This document shows, piece by piece, positions 1-9,259 of a stretch of 42,051 nt of DNA. Position numbers and translations under genes: made by a program. The notes beneath the pieces were generated by a model, which had not been told where the DNA came from, searched no databases, and saw only the letters and a list, made by a program, of their open reading frames with translations. The stretch is from a virus. Where the stretch lies: positions 1-42,051 of IMG/VR virus record IMGVR_UViG_3300047548_000298, one strand, 5' to 3'. Position 1 is the stretch's first letter. Each line of letters starts with the position of its first letter.

Positions 1-172
1 ATCAGCAGCATCATCAAGATCACCTGTATTACGTAACTTTTGAGCCATAGCATCTTTAGTGTTAGGCTTAAATTCTTTTGTTGACGTAGTTTTAGTTGAT
101 TTAATGACTTTCTTAGGTGCAAGAACTTTCTTCTTGGTAACTACCTTCTTAGATTCATCATAGAGACGAGCT
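1..172. repeat. Left copy of the 172-bp window-end overlap
   Basis: Positions 1-172 match 41880-42051 base for base except at 127 (T) versus 42006 (C). Both copies lie inside the scaffold gene and read in the same frame when the ends are joined. The mismatch is the third base of a lysine codon (AAA versus AAG on the coding strand), so it is silent. This is best read as the overlap of a circular or circularly permuted contig rather than a packaged terminal repeat. Confidence 0.93.
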
Positions 173-1035
173 TTATGAATCAATTGGATTGCTACTGGAT
201 CTACTAGATTGTTAATAATCTCAGCATCCATGCCTAGTGTGATTGCATATTCACGAATAGAATCATATAAATTAGAATTCCAGTTCGGGATAGCCTTCTT
301 AAGTTCAACAACAGCCTCTTGTGCTGCTGCTTTTAGTTGCTCTTGTTGCTGCGCTGCGTTCTGTTTAACGAACGTGTCAGCCTCTTCAGAGATAAAACGG
401 AAATCCTCCCAGGCGGCTTGCGCTTCTTGACGTAGTGCTGCAAACTGATCAGCATCGAGCTGTTTACTTGCGACAAGCATATCAATTTTACTGTAAGGTT
501 CCCAGCGATCTGCTGCCTTCTGATATAACTTTTCGTATGAAACTGCGAGCTTACTTTCAGTGTGCTCTATCGCCTTGCGCTTGGCTGCTACTTCTTGGTT
601 TTTCCGTGTGAGTGCTTGTTCTTGTCCCCAAAGTCTTTTTAGTTCTTTTACAGATACCTTTTTAACTTCACCGTCCACCTTGACTTCTACTTCGGCATCA
701 TCTTCAAGAGTTTTCTTAGCCTCAGGCTCTTCTTCCTCTTCTTCAGATTCCTCTTCGTCATCTTCGGTTTCTTCTTCAGTTTCTTCGTCAGGGTCTGTAT
801 CGTCCTCTTCAGATTCTTCAGTTTCTTCTTCACTCTCGCCTTCGTCCTCTTGAGTTTCCTCATCGGTGTCTTCTGGCTCTTCTTTGACTTCAGGCTTATC
901 GGATGTCTCCTCTGGAGAGTCCTCTTCAGTCCATCTGTCCAAAAATGCGTCCTCAGCTTCTGCTTCAGTTAAAAGACCTAGTTCAAGCTGAGTATTTGTT
1001 CCTTGAACCACGCCCGTTTGGGTAGTAGTTGTCAT
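1..1035 (-). CDS. Scaffolding protein (N-terminal 345 codons; continues at the right end of the window)
   Basis: This is the major part of a 355-residue protein; the last 10 codons lie at 41847-41879, because the window is a circle cut inside this gene. Residues ~23-110 are a very acidic Glu/Asp/Ser/Thr stretch. The middle is helical and charged (coiled-coil-like), and the C-terminal part is Lys-rich. It lies between the portal side and the major capsid gene in a head operon, the usual place of a podovirus scaffold, which templates procapsid assembly and is then lost. The start ATG (1033-1035) overlaps the preceding gene's stop as ATGA. No scaffold family could be named from sequence alone; the call rests on position and composition. 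The acidic stretch produces a long Ser-rich shadow frame on the other strand. Confidence 0.8.
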   Translation of the reverse strand, partial: MTTTTQTGVVQGTNTQLELGLLTEAEAEDAFLDRWTEEDSPEETSDKPEVKEEPEDTDEETQEDEGESEEETEESEEDDTDPDEETEEETEDDEEESEEEEEEPEAKKTLEDDAEVEVKVDGEVKKVSVKELKRLWGQEQALTRKNQEVAAKRKAIEHTESKLAVSYEKLYQKAADRWEPYSKIDMLVASKQLDADQFAALRQEAQAAWEDFRFISEEADTFVKQNAAQQQEQLKAAAQEAVVELKKAIPNWNSNLYDSIREYAITLGMDAEIINNLVDPVAIQLIHKARLYDESKKVVTKKKVLAPKKVIKSTKTTSTKEFKPNTKDAMAQKLRNTGDLDDAAD

Positions 1036-1295
1036 AATGTTTCTTCTTCCTCGGAAGTGTTATTAGATAAAATGTTGTCTTTGATTACAACCCATTGCTG
1101 TAGTACAGCGATAAGGTCTTGCAAAGAACGACATTGGTAATATGCTGAGTTACGGCCTTCTACATCATTAGGTGCTGAAGAAAGGAACATAGAGATGTAA
1201 TGATCTAATAGTTCCTTACTTAGCTGATTAAATGTGGTGTTAGACAATAAATCCTGGGCCGAGGTTCCCCTCGTTACCAGTTGTTCTTCATTCAT
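1032..1295 (-). CDS. Small head-operon protein, 87 aa, function unknown
   Basis: An acidic 87-residue protein between portal and scaffold. It starts MNEEQLVTRGTSAQDLLSNT and is predicted mostly helical, with an acidic C-terminus. A good AAAGGAGA site sits just before the ATG at 1293-1295, and its TGA overlaps the scaffold start as ATGA, so the two are probably translationally coupled. Many P22/SU10-like phages carry a small helical protein at this locus, but I cannot assign a family. By position it may be a minor head or assembly factor (inference). Confidence 0.75.
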   Translation of the reverse strand: MNEEQLVTRGTSAQDLLSNTTFNQLSKELLDHYISMFLSSAPNDVEGRNSAYYQCRSLQDLIAVLQQWVVIKDNILSNNTSEEEETL

Positions 1296-1318
1296 AAATC
1301 TCTCCTTTATCTGAATGA

Positions 1319-3358
1319 TTAGTTAGGGGATACGATTGCTCGTACTTGTTCTTCTGGTGCCTGTTTTGCAAGTTCCATCTCTTGTACAGAGATAGCTGCC
1401 TTAGAGGCCACATCGAAGTCTTTACGTTCTGCCTCACGTTCACCAAGGAACTTCTCAAGCTCATATTTGAGTCTATTGATCTCAATCTGTTGAGCTTCAA
1501 GTTGTGCATTGAATTCAACCTTCTTAGAACTGTTATCAGCAACTTTCTCTTGAGTAACGACTTTACGCTCTTCAAGTTCCATCTGCTTAACAAGTACTGG
1601 GTCTGGTTGTGGAGGTTGGATTTCTTCTGGCTTCATTAGGAATGAGTTGATATTCTTGATACCAGCTTTTTCCATAATGGTCTTAGCCATGTTGTATTTC
1701 TTATCTGCACCGTACATAGATGCTAGTGCTGGATCAGCAGATAGGAACTGATGTAATACTACATACTTCTCAGATTCTTTCTCTTGCTCACCGTAGCCAA
1801 GCTTCATCTCTACTACAGCGTCTGTACGCTCTTCCCATGTTGACGGAAGGACTCTTTGGAAGCTACCAGCTACCTTCATCACTTTCTCACCAACTTCATG
1901 AGCTGTTACTAAACGGTATACTTCTAAGTACAAAGGTTTCAAGAAACCATTAGCAAAGTTACGAGCAATGATCTTTTCACGTTGTTGTGAAAGAGTTACT
2001 AGATTCTCTAAGCTACCTTGTGAGTTCTGCTTAGAAATTGCATCTTTGTTCATGCCTTGAGACAACTTAGACACACCAGTAGCTTCTTCCTTATCTTCAT
2101 CCAACAATTGAATTGTCTGGAATACGAATGGGTTTAGTGAAGCTTGTGCTAGTGGGCTAATACCATCAGGACGTGTTACGTTAACGATACCACCAAAGCG
2201 GTTCTCAATTAACTCCTTAGGATTAGTAAGGGAGCCTTTAACGACCTGGTAACGTGGGTTGTTAGTACTAACAGTGTGGTCAAGAATACCACGTACAAGT
2301 GTTGTACGAGCATTTTGAGTAGGAATAACTTTAGCTGCATAGTTAGAGCCATAGAAACTATGAGGAATTGGTAGTGGTACAAAATCAATGAAAGGCTTCT
2401 TGTCTACTTCTTCTTCGTCAAGAATAACATTATTAACTTTAACTACTTTATATAGTTTAGTTTTACCAGTACCTTCTTTATCTAAATATGTGTAGCACTC
2501 ATAGACAATTACTTTTCTAGACTGTTCCTGGCCGTTGTCTTCTAGGTTTAACCTGTCGGCACCAATAGACTCAAAACGAGCTAGAACTTCAGGGTCTGTA
2601 GTTAGTTCTGCCTCATCACCACCAGGGCCAATGTCAGCGACTAGCTCAGGATCATAACCCTCTTCAATTAGGTCTGAAATAGACTTAGAAGTTCTGTGGG
2701 CTACAAAAGGGGCCTCTTGAATTGTCTTTGCCTGAGGAGTAATTAAGAACTCTTCTGGGGGAATTACGTCAATCCTAACCTGACTCTTGTTAATCTGGCG
2801 AGTTAGCTCACCACTGTATAGGCCAGTAAGCTCATCTACTTCTGCTTCGATTTCAGTAATAGAGTCATCGGCATAGAGCACGTCTAATTCATCAATAGTG
2901 ATGTTTGAAAACTCTTCTTCGCACTCTTCTACCTGTTTATCCCAGTAGACCTTAGCGACACCTACACGAGCCATTAGACCATCCTGAATTACATCAGAGA
3001 AAATCTTATAGCCTGGGTTTTGACGGTGTACAACAAAGTCACAATAGTCTGTCTGCACTTGGGCAGATTCTACGTCATCTTCACCTTGAGGATCAAACTG
3101 GACAATGCGATTACCTGCTGCAAACGTTTCTAATAATACTGCCTTAAGAGACTCCACTGAATCGTACACGTCCATAGAGACGTATTTAGATTGTGATGGG
3201 TGAGTAGGCTTAGGTAAGATTGCATTATAGTAATCTAGGACCTTCTCACGCTCTTTGGAGAGCTTTGAATCATAGTATCCGACTGAAGATTTGATCTGCC
3301 GTTCTACGAGACTTGCAAGCTCATCCTTTTTAATTGGTTTAAATCTTTTTTTATCCAT
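1319..3358 (-). CDS. Portal protein (P22/SU10-like)
   Basis: A 679-residue protein that would form the dodecameric ring at the head vertex through which DNA enters and leaves. The length and the pattern match P22-type portals: an N-terminal helical region with a YVSMDVYDSVESLKAVLLET stretch, a long central wing/stem part, and a C-terminal coiled coil rich in Glu, Lys and Gln (residues ~600-660). It does not look like the ~530-residue T7 gp8 type. It lies directly downstream of the large terminase (6-bp gap), the classical terminase-portal order. The Gln/Glu-rich C-terminus could form the barrel extension seen in P22-like portals (inference). Confidence 0.88.
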   Translation of the reverse strand: MDKKRFKPIKKDELASLVERQIKSSVGYYDSKLSKEREKVLDYYNAILPKPTHPSQSKYVSMDVYDSVESLKAVLLETFAAGNRIVQFDPQGEDDVESAQVQTDYCDFVVHRQNPGYKIFSDVIQDGLMARVGVAKVYWDKQVEECEEEFSNITIDELDVLYADDSITEIEAEVDELTGLYSGELTRQINKSQVRIDVIPPEEFLITPQAKTIQEAPFVAHRTSKSISDLIEEGYDPELVADIGPGGDEAELTTDPEVLARFESIGADRLNLEDNGQEQSRKVIVYECYTYLDKEGTGKTKLYKVVKVNNVILDEEEVDKKPFIDFVPLPIPHSFYGSNYAAKVIPTQNARTTLVRGILDHTVSTNNPRYQVVKGSLTNPKELIENRFGGIVNVTRPDGISPLAQASLNPFVFQTIQLLDEDKEEATGVSKLSQGMNKDAISKQNSQGSLENLVTLSQQREKIIARNFANGFLKPLYLEVYRLVTAHEVGEKVMKVAGSFQRVLPSTWEERTDAVVEMKLGYGEQEKESEKYVVLHQFLSADPALASMYGADKKYNMAKTIMEKAGIKNINSFLMKPEEIQPPQPDPVLVKQMELEERKVVTQEKVADNSSKKVEFNAQLEAQQIEINRLKYELEKFLGEREAERKDFDVASKAAISVQEMELAKQAPEEQVRAIVSPN

Positions 3359-3364
3359 AATTTC

Positions 3365-4936
3365 CTAAAGGGCTTCGATATAGAAATCGTCAGTGACTTC
3401 AATTGGAGTAAACCTACCCTCATGAACGTGATTAGCTAGTGCTAAAGAAATAACACAGTCATCATGACAGCCGCTTTCGGCTTCCATACCGCCAGTTTCA
3501 TTAGCGATATATGTCATTAGTTCACGAATGGTAATCTTATCGTTTAACTCAACTTCTTGCTCTCGTAGAGAAGCCCTAAGTTGGTCAATAATTAGAGGTT
3601 TTGTTTTTACGTTTGTTGTGAAACCGATCTTAACTGTTTCTTTTTCAGTAAGCTTATCAACATCCATTGTCATGTAGACGTTTGGATACGCTAAGTCTTT
3701 ACCTAATCTTGTACAAGTTAAAATACCATGGTTATTATTTTCAGGAATAATCTTAGCTACGTTATAATACATACCTAAATGGTAGAGTACAGTAGCAAAG
3801 TAATCGGGGTGAACATGAGATCTGTAAACAGCCACCTGCCTCTTCTTTGAGTCAAGCACTTGAGCTACTGAATAGTCACCACCTCGGACACCCATACTGA
3901 TGTCAGAGCCGATATAATAAGTTTCACCTGGATCATGTTGTTTATAGACAATCAACTCGCCTCTGTTATTTTCAACCCACTCTTCTTGTTCTAATGCCAA
4001 TCTTTCAATTGGATCAGGAGCCTTGTTAAGCATATTCTGTAATTGCTCAAGGTTAAAGATAGGTCTACCAGACGTAATGAAGGCTTCTTCAGGAGTCAGA
4101 GGGTATTCTTGCATGAATAATTCTCTACCTGATGCAGCTATCTTCTTTCGTCTAAACATTAACTGTTCATTGTCGAGCCCATGTTTTTCAACTAGCTCTT
4201 CTTCTTCAGGAGTAATCTTGAAGGTTGCAGGAACTGGTTCACGGTACTCTTTTTGTATGTTCCATGGAAGGAACACTGGTATAAAACCATTAGTACCCTC
4301 TACGGCTCCTCTCCATAACTCTGCAAAAGGGCCAGCAACACCGTTAGCTGTGCTTTCGACAAAGATGGCTGTGTCTTTAGAGTTTGGAATCGCTTGTAGA
4401 ATAGCGTTAAGGTTATCTCTTGCTGACGCAGGAGGCCAGAAGGCTAATTCTGATAAGTGAGCGTCTGTAATCGTTTCACCACGGGCAATACCATCACCAC
4501 CAGCTGTAGCAACTGCATAGGCACTATCAAGTAAGTTAAATACTAATTCTTTTCGAGATGAATACTTTGTCTGAGGTTTTAAAATCTCTGGACAATTATC
4601 ATGGTATCGTTTAGTCAAGTCAAAGAGTGATTTAGTTGACTCAGCTAAGTGAGTTACAACCAAAGCCTTCTTAGCTTTTCTTTGAGACACCCTAGAGTAT
4701 AAGAAGCCACCTACAAAAGTAGATAGTCCCATCTGACGAGCTTTTAGAATTACGATCCTGATTTTACCTTCAGTCGCTAACTGGTTTTCAATCTTATCTA
4801 ACAAAACTGTTTGCGCTTCATTAAGAACAAAAGGCTTAATATCGCCATCTTTAGTTCTAACTTTAAGTGCGTGTTTAGAGTAGAAAGAGAAATCAGTGAA
4901 TAGTCTTTTACGTATTTCTAAAAGCTTATCATCCAT
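3365..4936 (-). CDS. terL: Terminase large subunit (packaging ATPase-nuclease)
   Basis: A 523-residue motor that pumps DNA into the procapsid and cuts it. The N-terminal ATPase has a Walker A-type loop LKARQMGLST (residues 64-73) and a Walker B-like segment ending in an acidic pair near ITDAHLSELAFW (157-168). The C-terminal RNase H-like nuclease shows the expected acidic residues: D345 in YIGSDISMGV, E399 in IIPENNNHG, and HDD at 491-493. It follows the small-subunit candidate with a 2-bp gap. The genome closes as a circle without an obvious terminal repeat in a non-coding region, so headful packaging with permuted ends is plausible (inference). Confidence 0.92.
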   Translation of the reverse strand: MDDKLLEIRKRLFTDFSFYSKHALKVRTKDGDIKPFVLNEAQTVLLDKIENQLATEGKIRIVILKARQMGLSTFVGGFLYSRVSQRKAKKALVVTHLAESTKSLFDLTKRYHDNCPEILKPQTKYSSRKELVFNLLDSAYAVATAGGDGIARGETITDAHLSELAFWPPASARDNLNAILQAIPNSKDTAIFVESTANGVAGPFAELWRGAVEGTNGFIPVFLPWNIQKEYREPVPATFKITPEEEELVEKHGLDNEQLMFRRKKIAASGRELFMQEYPLTPEEAFITSGRPIFNLEQLQNMLNKAPDPIERLALEQEEWVENNRGELIVYKQHDPGETYYIGSDISMGVRGGDYSVAQVLDSKKRQVAVYRSHVHPDYFATVLYHLGMYYNVAKIIPENNNHGILTCTRLGKDLAYPNVYMTMDVDKLTEKETVKIGFTTNVKTKPLIIDQLRASLREQEVELNDKITIRELMTYIANETGGMEAESGCHDDCVISLALANHVHEGRFTPIEVTDDFYIEAL

Positions 4937-4938
4937 GA

Positions 4939-5445
4939 TTACTCAATCTGTTTTGTTTGTTCCATCTCTACAGCGATGTCCGCTAAGAAATCTTCTGCTC
5001 TCTTTACTGTAACTTCAGCTTGAGATGCAGGTTTTGCTAGTGTGAAGTCTAGTACTAATCTAGCAGCCGCTAGTTTATCTTTAGGACTAATTGCTTCCAT
5101 TCGCATTGTCTCTACGGCAGCCACAATAGCCTCACGAGCAAATTCTGCCTTAGGTACTACAAAACCTTTAGTTTCTTCCATATATTTTACGATTTCCTTT
5201 GCTTCGTTCTTGGCAACCTTGCGCTGCTTTCTTAAATTCGCTTGGCTATAACCATCTATAGATCCAAGAGGCCTACCGTTTTTCTTACCGTTTGGGCTTA
5301 GATTTCTTCGGTCTGTCCAGATTTTCCACAGAGTCCTTCCCTCTTCCGTCAGTTGCATCCTCACGAACAGGTTCTTCTCGGGGTCCGTTATTGACCTTCT
5401 CATCTCTTTCTGTCTTTTCTTTCTTGGCTGGAGTGGTGCTCCCAT
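4939..5445 (-). CDS. Terminase small subunit candidate (DNA recognition)
   Basis: A 168-residue basic and helical protein immediately upstream of terL, which is the normal place of the small subunit that recognises DNA for packaging. The core from residue ~52 (NGRPLGSIDGYSQANLRKQ) reads as a small terminase with a helix-rich N-terminal DNA-binding part, followed by an oligomerisation region and a tail for TerL contact. The ATG at 5443-5445 is favoured by an AAAGGA site 7-8 bases upstream. This makes the first ~54 codons overlap the preceding gene in another frame. A shorter start at residue 30 has no properly spaced site. The family assignment is by context and composition. Confidence 0.75.
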   Translation of the reverse strand: MGAPLQPRKKRQKEMRRSITDPEKNLFVRMQLTEEGRTLWKIWTDRRNLSPNGKKNGRPLGSIDGYSQANLRKQRKVAKNEAKEIVKYMEETKGFVVPKAEFAREAIVAAVETMRMEAISPKDKLAAARLVLDFTLAKPASQAEVTVKRAEDFLADIAVEMEQTKQIE

Positions 5446-5653
5446 TCTCTAATTCCTTTATATCTTTCAAACGTCCTGTCATGGAGTTATGTACAACTTC
5501 ATAGGATAGTTGGCTCGATGTGCAGAGAAGCTTAGGTGGGAGGGCTTTTACCCACTCCTCACCCAGCTTTACCTTATCTGCATTTGACAATGATTTACTT
5601 TCAATCATCGCCTCGAACTGTGACCATTGCTGGTATAGTTCTTGTGGTTTCAT
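5285..5653 (-). CDS. Hypothetical protein, 122 aa, upstream of terminase genes
   Basis: The protein has an ordered N-terminal half (residues 1-70, containing WVKALPPKLLCTSSQLSYEV) and a disordered, highly charged C-terminal half ending in PKKSKPKR. An AAAGGAGAG site directly precedes the ATG. The last 161 bases overlap the small terminase gene in a different frame, and the low-complexity tail is what the overlap encodes. It lies between the ejection proteins and the terminase. Function unknown; a DNA-packaging accessory role is only a guess from position. Confidence 0.7.
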   Translation of the reverse strand: MKPQELYQQWSQFEAMIESKSLSNADKVKLGEEWVKALPPKLLCTSSQLSYEVVHNSMTGRLKDIKELENGSTTPAKKEKTERDEKVNNGPREEPVREDATDGRGKDSVENLDRPKKSKPKR

Positions 5654-5662
5654 TTCTCTCCT

Positions 5663-8098
5663 TTATTTCTTACCAAATTTAGTAAGAGGCATTACCATTT
5701 TATTTAAATATTCAATCTCAGCTGGGTCTGTTGCCTTAGCTAAACGTGACTCTACAAGAGCCAGTTTGTCTGCTGGAGATTTAGTACCTGCTATCTTAGA
5801 AGCGAAAATACCTAAAGAAGGTGTCGGTGCAGCTTCCCTAGCCAACTTAGCAGCCTCTGTAGCATTTTTAACATTGGCTTCATAAGAAATAGGGTTACGG
5901 ATACCGCTTGACAAAATACCTTCAGATGCAGGAGCAGCTTTACCAGCTATTTTTCCCTCTTCAGAAAGTCTTCTAATAAGGTTTTGTACACCGTAGAAAG
6001 TGTTAGTGTCTTTAATGTCACCACCACTCTTTAGAATTTGTCTAGCAGCGTCAGCAGTTCCTTTAAATTTAGGATCTACTTTTCCATATTGAGACACAAC
6101 TCTTAAAGCATCAATAGCATCAGCAGAGTTTAAGTTTAATCCTGATTTACCGCCAGGGAGTAACTCTTGGAAAGCACCACCCAAAGGCATACGGCTTGCA
6201 CCTAAAACTTCATTCTTATTCTTTAGAATTTCTACTGCTTGTTGGGCTTTATTTTGTTTTAAGGCAGCTACTCTAGCAGCGTCAGCTGATTTTGCTTTAG
6301 TGGCTAAGTTTTGTAAGTTCTCTAAAGTTGATGGGGAACCTGTGTTCAGTCTATTTAAAACAACATCAGCCGCTTGTTGGCTTCTAGGGGTTAATAGGTT
6401 AGAAGCTACGTCTTCCCTAGTCTGCCGACCTAACAACCTTTGTCCCAAACCTGTAGAAGACAGTTTAAGTGGGACAGGTATACCAAAAGCCATAGAAGAA
6501 GCAATAGTAGCAGGTGCTCTATCTAAACCTTCTCTAATTACGTTACCAACAACCCCACCTCTAGCTTTTACAGCTGAAGTTAATGTTTTACTTCTAATAG
6601 CCTTTTCAATAGCATCCGCTACAGCATCACCCTGAGGAGTTCCTCTTAAAGCGTTTCTAGCTTCAGCAGACAAAGAGTTCCAATTAGTTCCCTTTACTGC
6701 CTCTGATAAAGCCTTATAATTTTCATCCCTTTGAGATTTAGGAATATCATTTAAGGCTTTTCTGACAGGATCTAAGAAAGACTTAGTTACTGCCTGATTT
6801 AAAGTTTCAGCACTTAAAGTATCTGGGGCTTTACCTTTTACAAAACGTGTTGGGTCTGAAGCAACATTACCCATTCGCTTTATGATCTCAGCGTCCATTA
6901 ACGCATTTTTATCGTTACCTGCGTTCTTAACAATGTTGTTTACAGCACTATTAAGCTTCTTAGCATCGTAACCAGCCTTACCAGCTGTCACTAAAGCTAG
7001 AGCAGCGGCTGTTTCAACTGGGGCAACTTCCATTGCACCGCCCAAACCTGCCTGAACAGCCGTACTAGCTGTTGATGTAGGTGCTGGCATTGTTGCTGTC
7101 AACACTTGTTGTGCTGTAGTAGGGGCACCAGTAGGTACGGCTTTGGCTGTAGTTCTAGCTAAAACGTTTTCAACAGCCCCAGGGACTTTAGATATTACAT
7201 TACCAACACCAAGTCCTGATAACAACTCAGAAGCACCACCTACAAACTTCTCAACACCGCCAACTGGTTTAGGTAGGTCTAAGGCATTAGCCACTTGAGC
7301 ACCAGCATTAGAACCCATACCTAAGTTTTGACGAATCCAACCACCTGCGTCTTTTAAACCGAGCATTTCTGCGCCAGAACCGACAGCTTCACCTACAGCT
7401 CTTACAGGGAATGTAAAAGCTTTCTCAGCACCTTGTAAAGCGTACCTTCCAGTTAATCCGCCCTGTCTACCGAGTTCCTCAGTAGTTGTTCGTTTAGGGG
7501 CCTCTTGAGAAACCTTAGGAGCAGCTGTAGTAACCCTAGGGACATCTTCAAAATCGGCTTGTTGTTTAGGAACCTCTTCCCAAGCAGGGCCGCCAGACTG
7601 TGTAGGAACTTCTTCCATTTTATTTTGATTTGTCATAGGCTGTGCTTGAGCTGGAGATACCACCATATCTAAGGTTTTTTCTACCCACGATTGTGATTTC
7701 TTAGGTTGACTATATGGACTGCTAGGAAGAGATGCCCAGGTTTTACCAAGCTTACCAATGGCAGCGTTGTAATCACCCTTTTGGACATCCTCTAAAGCAC
7801 CACCACGTTTAATTAATTCTAAAGCTATTCTGTCTTGACTTTCAGGACTAAAATCGTTAATGCCGAGTTTAGATGCAACATCTTTGTAGGTAGTGTTAGT
7901 AATTTGATATTTACCAGCAGCTGTTGATGGGCCCTCTTTAGTGCGAAGTCCTACCACATTTGGATGCGCTTGATAATCTTCAAACTTTCCACCGCCTACA
8001 ATAGTGTTGTAATCTGCTCCCTCAGCCTGTCCTAAAAAATCTAAGAATTTCTTTGTATTGCCATCCAGTGCTACTGGAACAGATTCCCATTGAGACAT
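5663..8098 (-). CDS. Ejection/internal virion protein with N-terminal lambda-R-like muramidase
   Basis: An 811-residue virion protein. Residues ~15-115 match the lambda R-type lysozyme/transglycosylase pattern (GH104-like): FLGQAEGADYNTIVGG with the expected catalytic Glu27, then FEDYQAHPNVVG and GPSTAAGKYQIT. The rest is Ala/Gly-rich with long amphipathic stretches, as in proteins ejected into the cell envelope during infection. The muramidase would make a local hole in the peptidoglycan for DNA passage. A separate M15-type endolysin is encoded at 33689-34057, so this one is probably for entry. It overlaps the upstream gene by one base (TAATG). Confidence 0.85.
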   Translation of the reverse strand: MSQWESVPVALDGNTKKFLDFLGQAEGADYNTIVGGGKFEDYQAHPNVVGLRTKEGPSTAAGKYQITNTTYKDVASKLGINDFSPESQDRIALELIKRGGALEDVQKGDYNAAIGKLGKTWASLPSSPYSQPKKSQSWVEKTLDMVVSPAQAQPMTNQNKMEEVPTQSGGPAWEEVPKQQADFEDVPRVTTAAPKVSQEAPKRTTTEELGRQGGLTGRYALQGAEKAFTFPVRAVGEAVGSGAEMLGLKDAGGWIRQNLGMGSNAGAQVANALDLPKPVGGVEKFVGGASELLSGLGVGNVISKVPGAVENVLARTTAKAVPTGAPTTAQQVLTATMPAPTSTASTAVQAGLGGAMEVAPVETAAALALVTAGKAGYDAKKLNSAVNNIVKNAGNDKNALMDAEIIKRMGNVASDPTRFVKGKAPDTLSAETLNQAVTKSFLDPVRKALNDIPKSQRDENYKALSEAVKGTNWNSLSAEARNALRGTPQGDAVADAIEKAIRSKTLTSAVKARGGVVGNVIREGLDRAPATIASSMAFGIPVPLKLSSTGLGQRLLGRQTREDVASNLLTPRSQQAADVVLNRLNTGSPSTLENLQNLATKAKSADAARVAALKQNKAQQAVEILKNKNEVLGASRMPLGGAFQELLPGGKSGLNLNSADAIDALRVVSQYGKVDPKFKGTADAARQILKSGGDIKDTNTFYGVQNLIRRLSEEGKIAGKAAPASEGILSSGIRNPISYEANVKNATEAAKLAREAAPTPSLGIFASKIAGTKSPADKLALVESRLAKATDPAEIEYLNKMVMPLTKFGKK

Positions 8099-9258
8099 TA
8101 TTTCTTTTTCCTTCTGATTTTACCATCAACATAGAAGTGCTCATAAGCTGGGTCAAAAACTAAACCAGCAGATCTAACAGCCGCTTCATCAACTGGTTGA
8201 TATGTAGCAGCGTTAGGGGCAGCTTGAGAAGAACCAACAGGTTTTCCTGTGATTCCTGATGCTGGGTCTTGGCCCTTAGCTATTTGTCCTTGTTGATACT
8301 TTTCAATCTTATCAAGAACCTGTAAACGCTTAGTTGCTTGGGCCACCCATAAGTCAGGATCAGCCCAAGGTTTAGGCATAGGCGATTTAAATAGATCCAT
8401 CTCTTGGTTAGAAATAGCACCCTTAGTATTCGCTGTCTTTAATAGAGTTTCATCTACAGTGATTTCTTGTAGTGCTAAATTATCAGCAGCACCTTTAGCA
8501 CCAAAGAACTCAGCTAACGGTTTAACACCAGGAAGTGCCGCAGCTCTTTCTGTTAAAGGACGAGGTACTCTAACAGGTGCACCGTCTTCACCAAGTACTG
8601 GAGTACCATCAGGATTTAACTTAACAGGTGCTACAATATCCATTGCGTTTTTGTATCTATTCTTTAAGCTTGTTGTTTCTTGTAAACCAGCTGAGGCATC
8701 TTGAGCTGTCTTAATGTCTCCCTTAACATCTGCTAATTGAGACTGTACTCTACCACCTAAAATAATCTTTTCTAAACCTTGTTGGAACTTGCTTTCTCCT
8801 TGTTGTTTCAAGAAGGCTGCTACTTGATCGTTTCTTACAATCTTTGTTGTTCCGTTTGGAAAAGCGATTTGAGAAAAGGCACCGTCAGCCAAAGGAGTAA
8901 CTTTTGGTCTGTTAATTTCAGCATCAGAGGCCTGAAGTTTTGTGATGGTTTCTGCTGGGTTTCTAGAACCACCTGCTAATAACGCATTAGCAAATTTATT
9001 TCCAAAACCATCAAAGAAACCGCCCTGCTGTTGACCGTTATTTAAAATTCCTTGGCCTTGTGCTTGGTTTAGCATACCTGGGTTTGGGTTACGATTAGCC
9101 GCTGGATTAAAACCAGGAGTGGCTACTGAATTGTCAGGAATAAATGTAGAACCATCGGCTGGAGTCTCTTCAGACAACATCCCCTGTTTTCGCCAGTCAA
9201 TAGGAGTCTGGTTTTGTTCTTGAGACATCCCTGATAGAATATCAAAAATTGAAGCCAT
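8098..9258 (-). CDS. Internal virion/ejection protein, 386 aa
   Basis: I do not recognise a family. The first ~90 residues are Asn/Gly/Gln-rich and low in complexity; the middle (~100-300) is helical with charged heptad-like stretches; the C-terminus is basic (IRRKKK). It sits between two other ejection-type proteins in the order typical of podoviruses that eject three internal proteins (as P22 gp7, gp16 and gp20 do), and the size fits. Its stop overlaps the muramidase-bearing gene's start by one base and it lies 1 bp after the next gene upstream. The role is inferred from position. Confidence 0.7.
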   Translation of the reverse strand: MASIFDILSGMSQEQNQTPIDWRKQGMLSEETPADGSTFIPDNSVATPGFNPAANRNPNPGMLNQAQGQGILNNGQQQGGFFDGFGNKFANALLAGGSRNPAETITKLQASDAEINRPKVTPLADGAFSQIAFPNGTTKIVRNDQVAAFLKQQGESKFQQGLEKIILGGRVQSQLADVKGDIKTAQDASAGLQETTSLKNRYKNAMDIVAPVKLNPDGTPVLGEDGAPVRVPRPLTERAAALPGVKPLAEFFGAKGAADNLALQEITVDETLLKTANTKGAISNQEMDLFKSPMPKPWADPDLWVAQATKRLQVLDKIEKYQQGQIAKGQDPASGITGKPVGSSQAAPNAATYQPVDEAAVRSAGLVFDPAYEHFYVDGKIRRKKK

Positions 9259-9259
9259 A

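Noticed and set aside
1-172. Packaged direct terminal repeat of T7 type
   Set aside because: The repeat lies in the middle of an open gene and its copies differ by one base; contig overlap of a circle or permuted genome explains it better.
560-853. Ser-rich ORF on the plus strand
   Set aside because: It is the antisense of the Glu/Asp-rich part of the scaffold gene.
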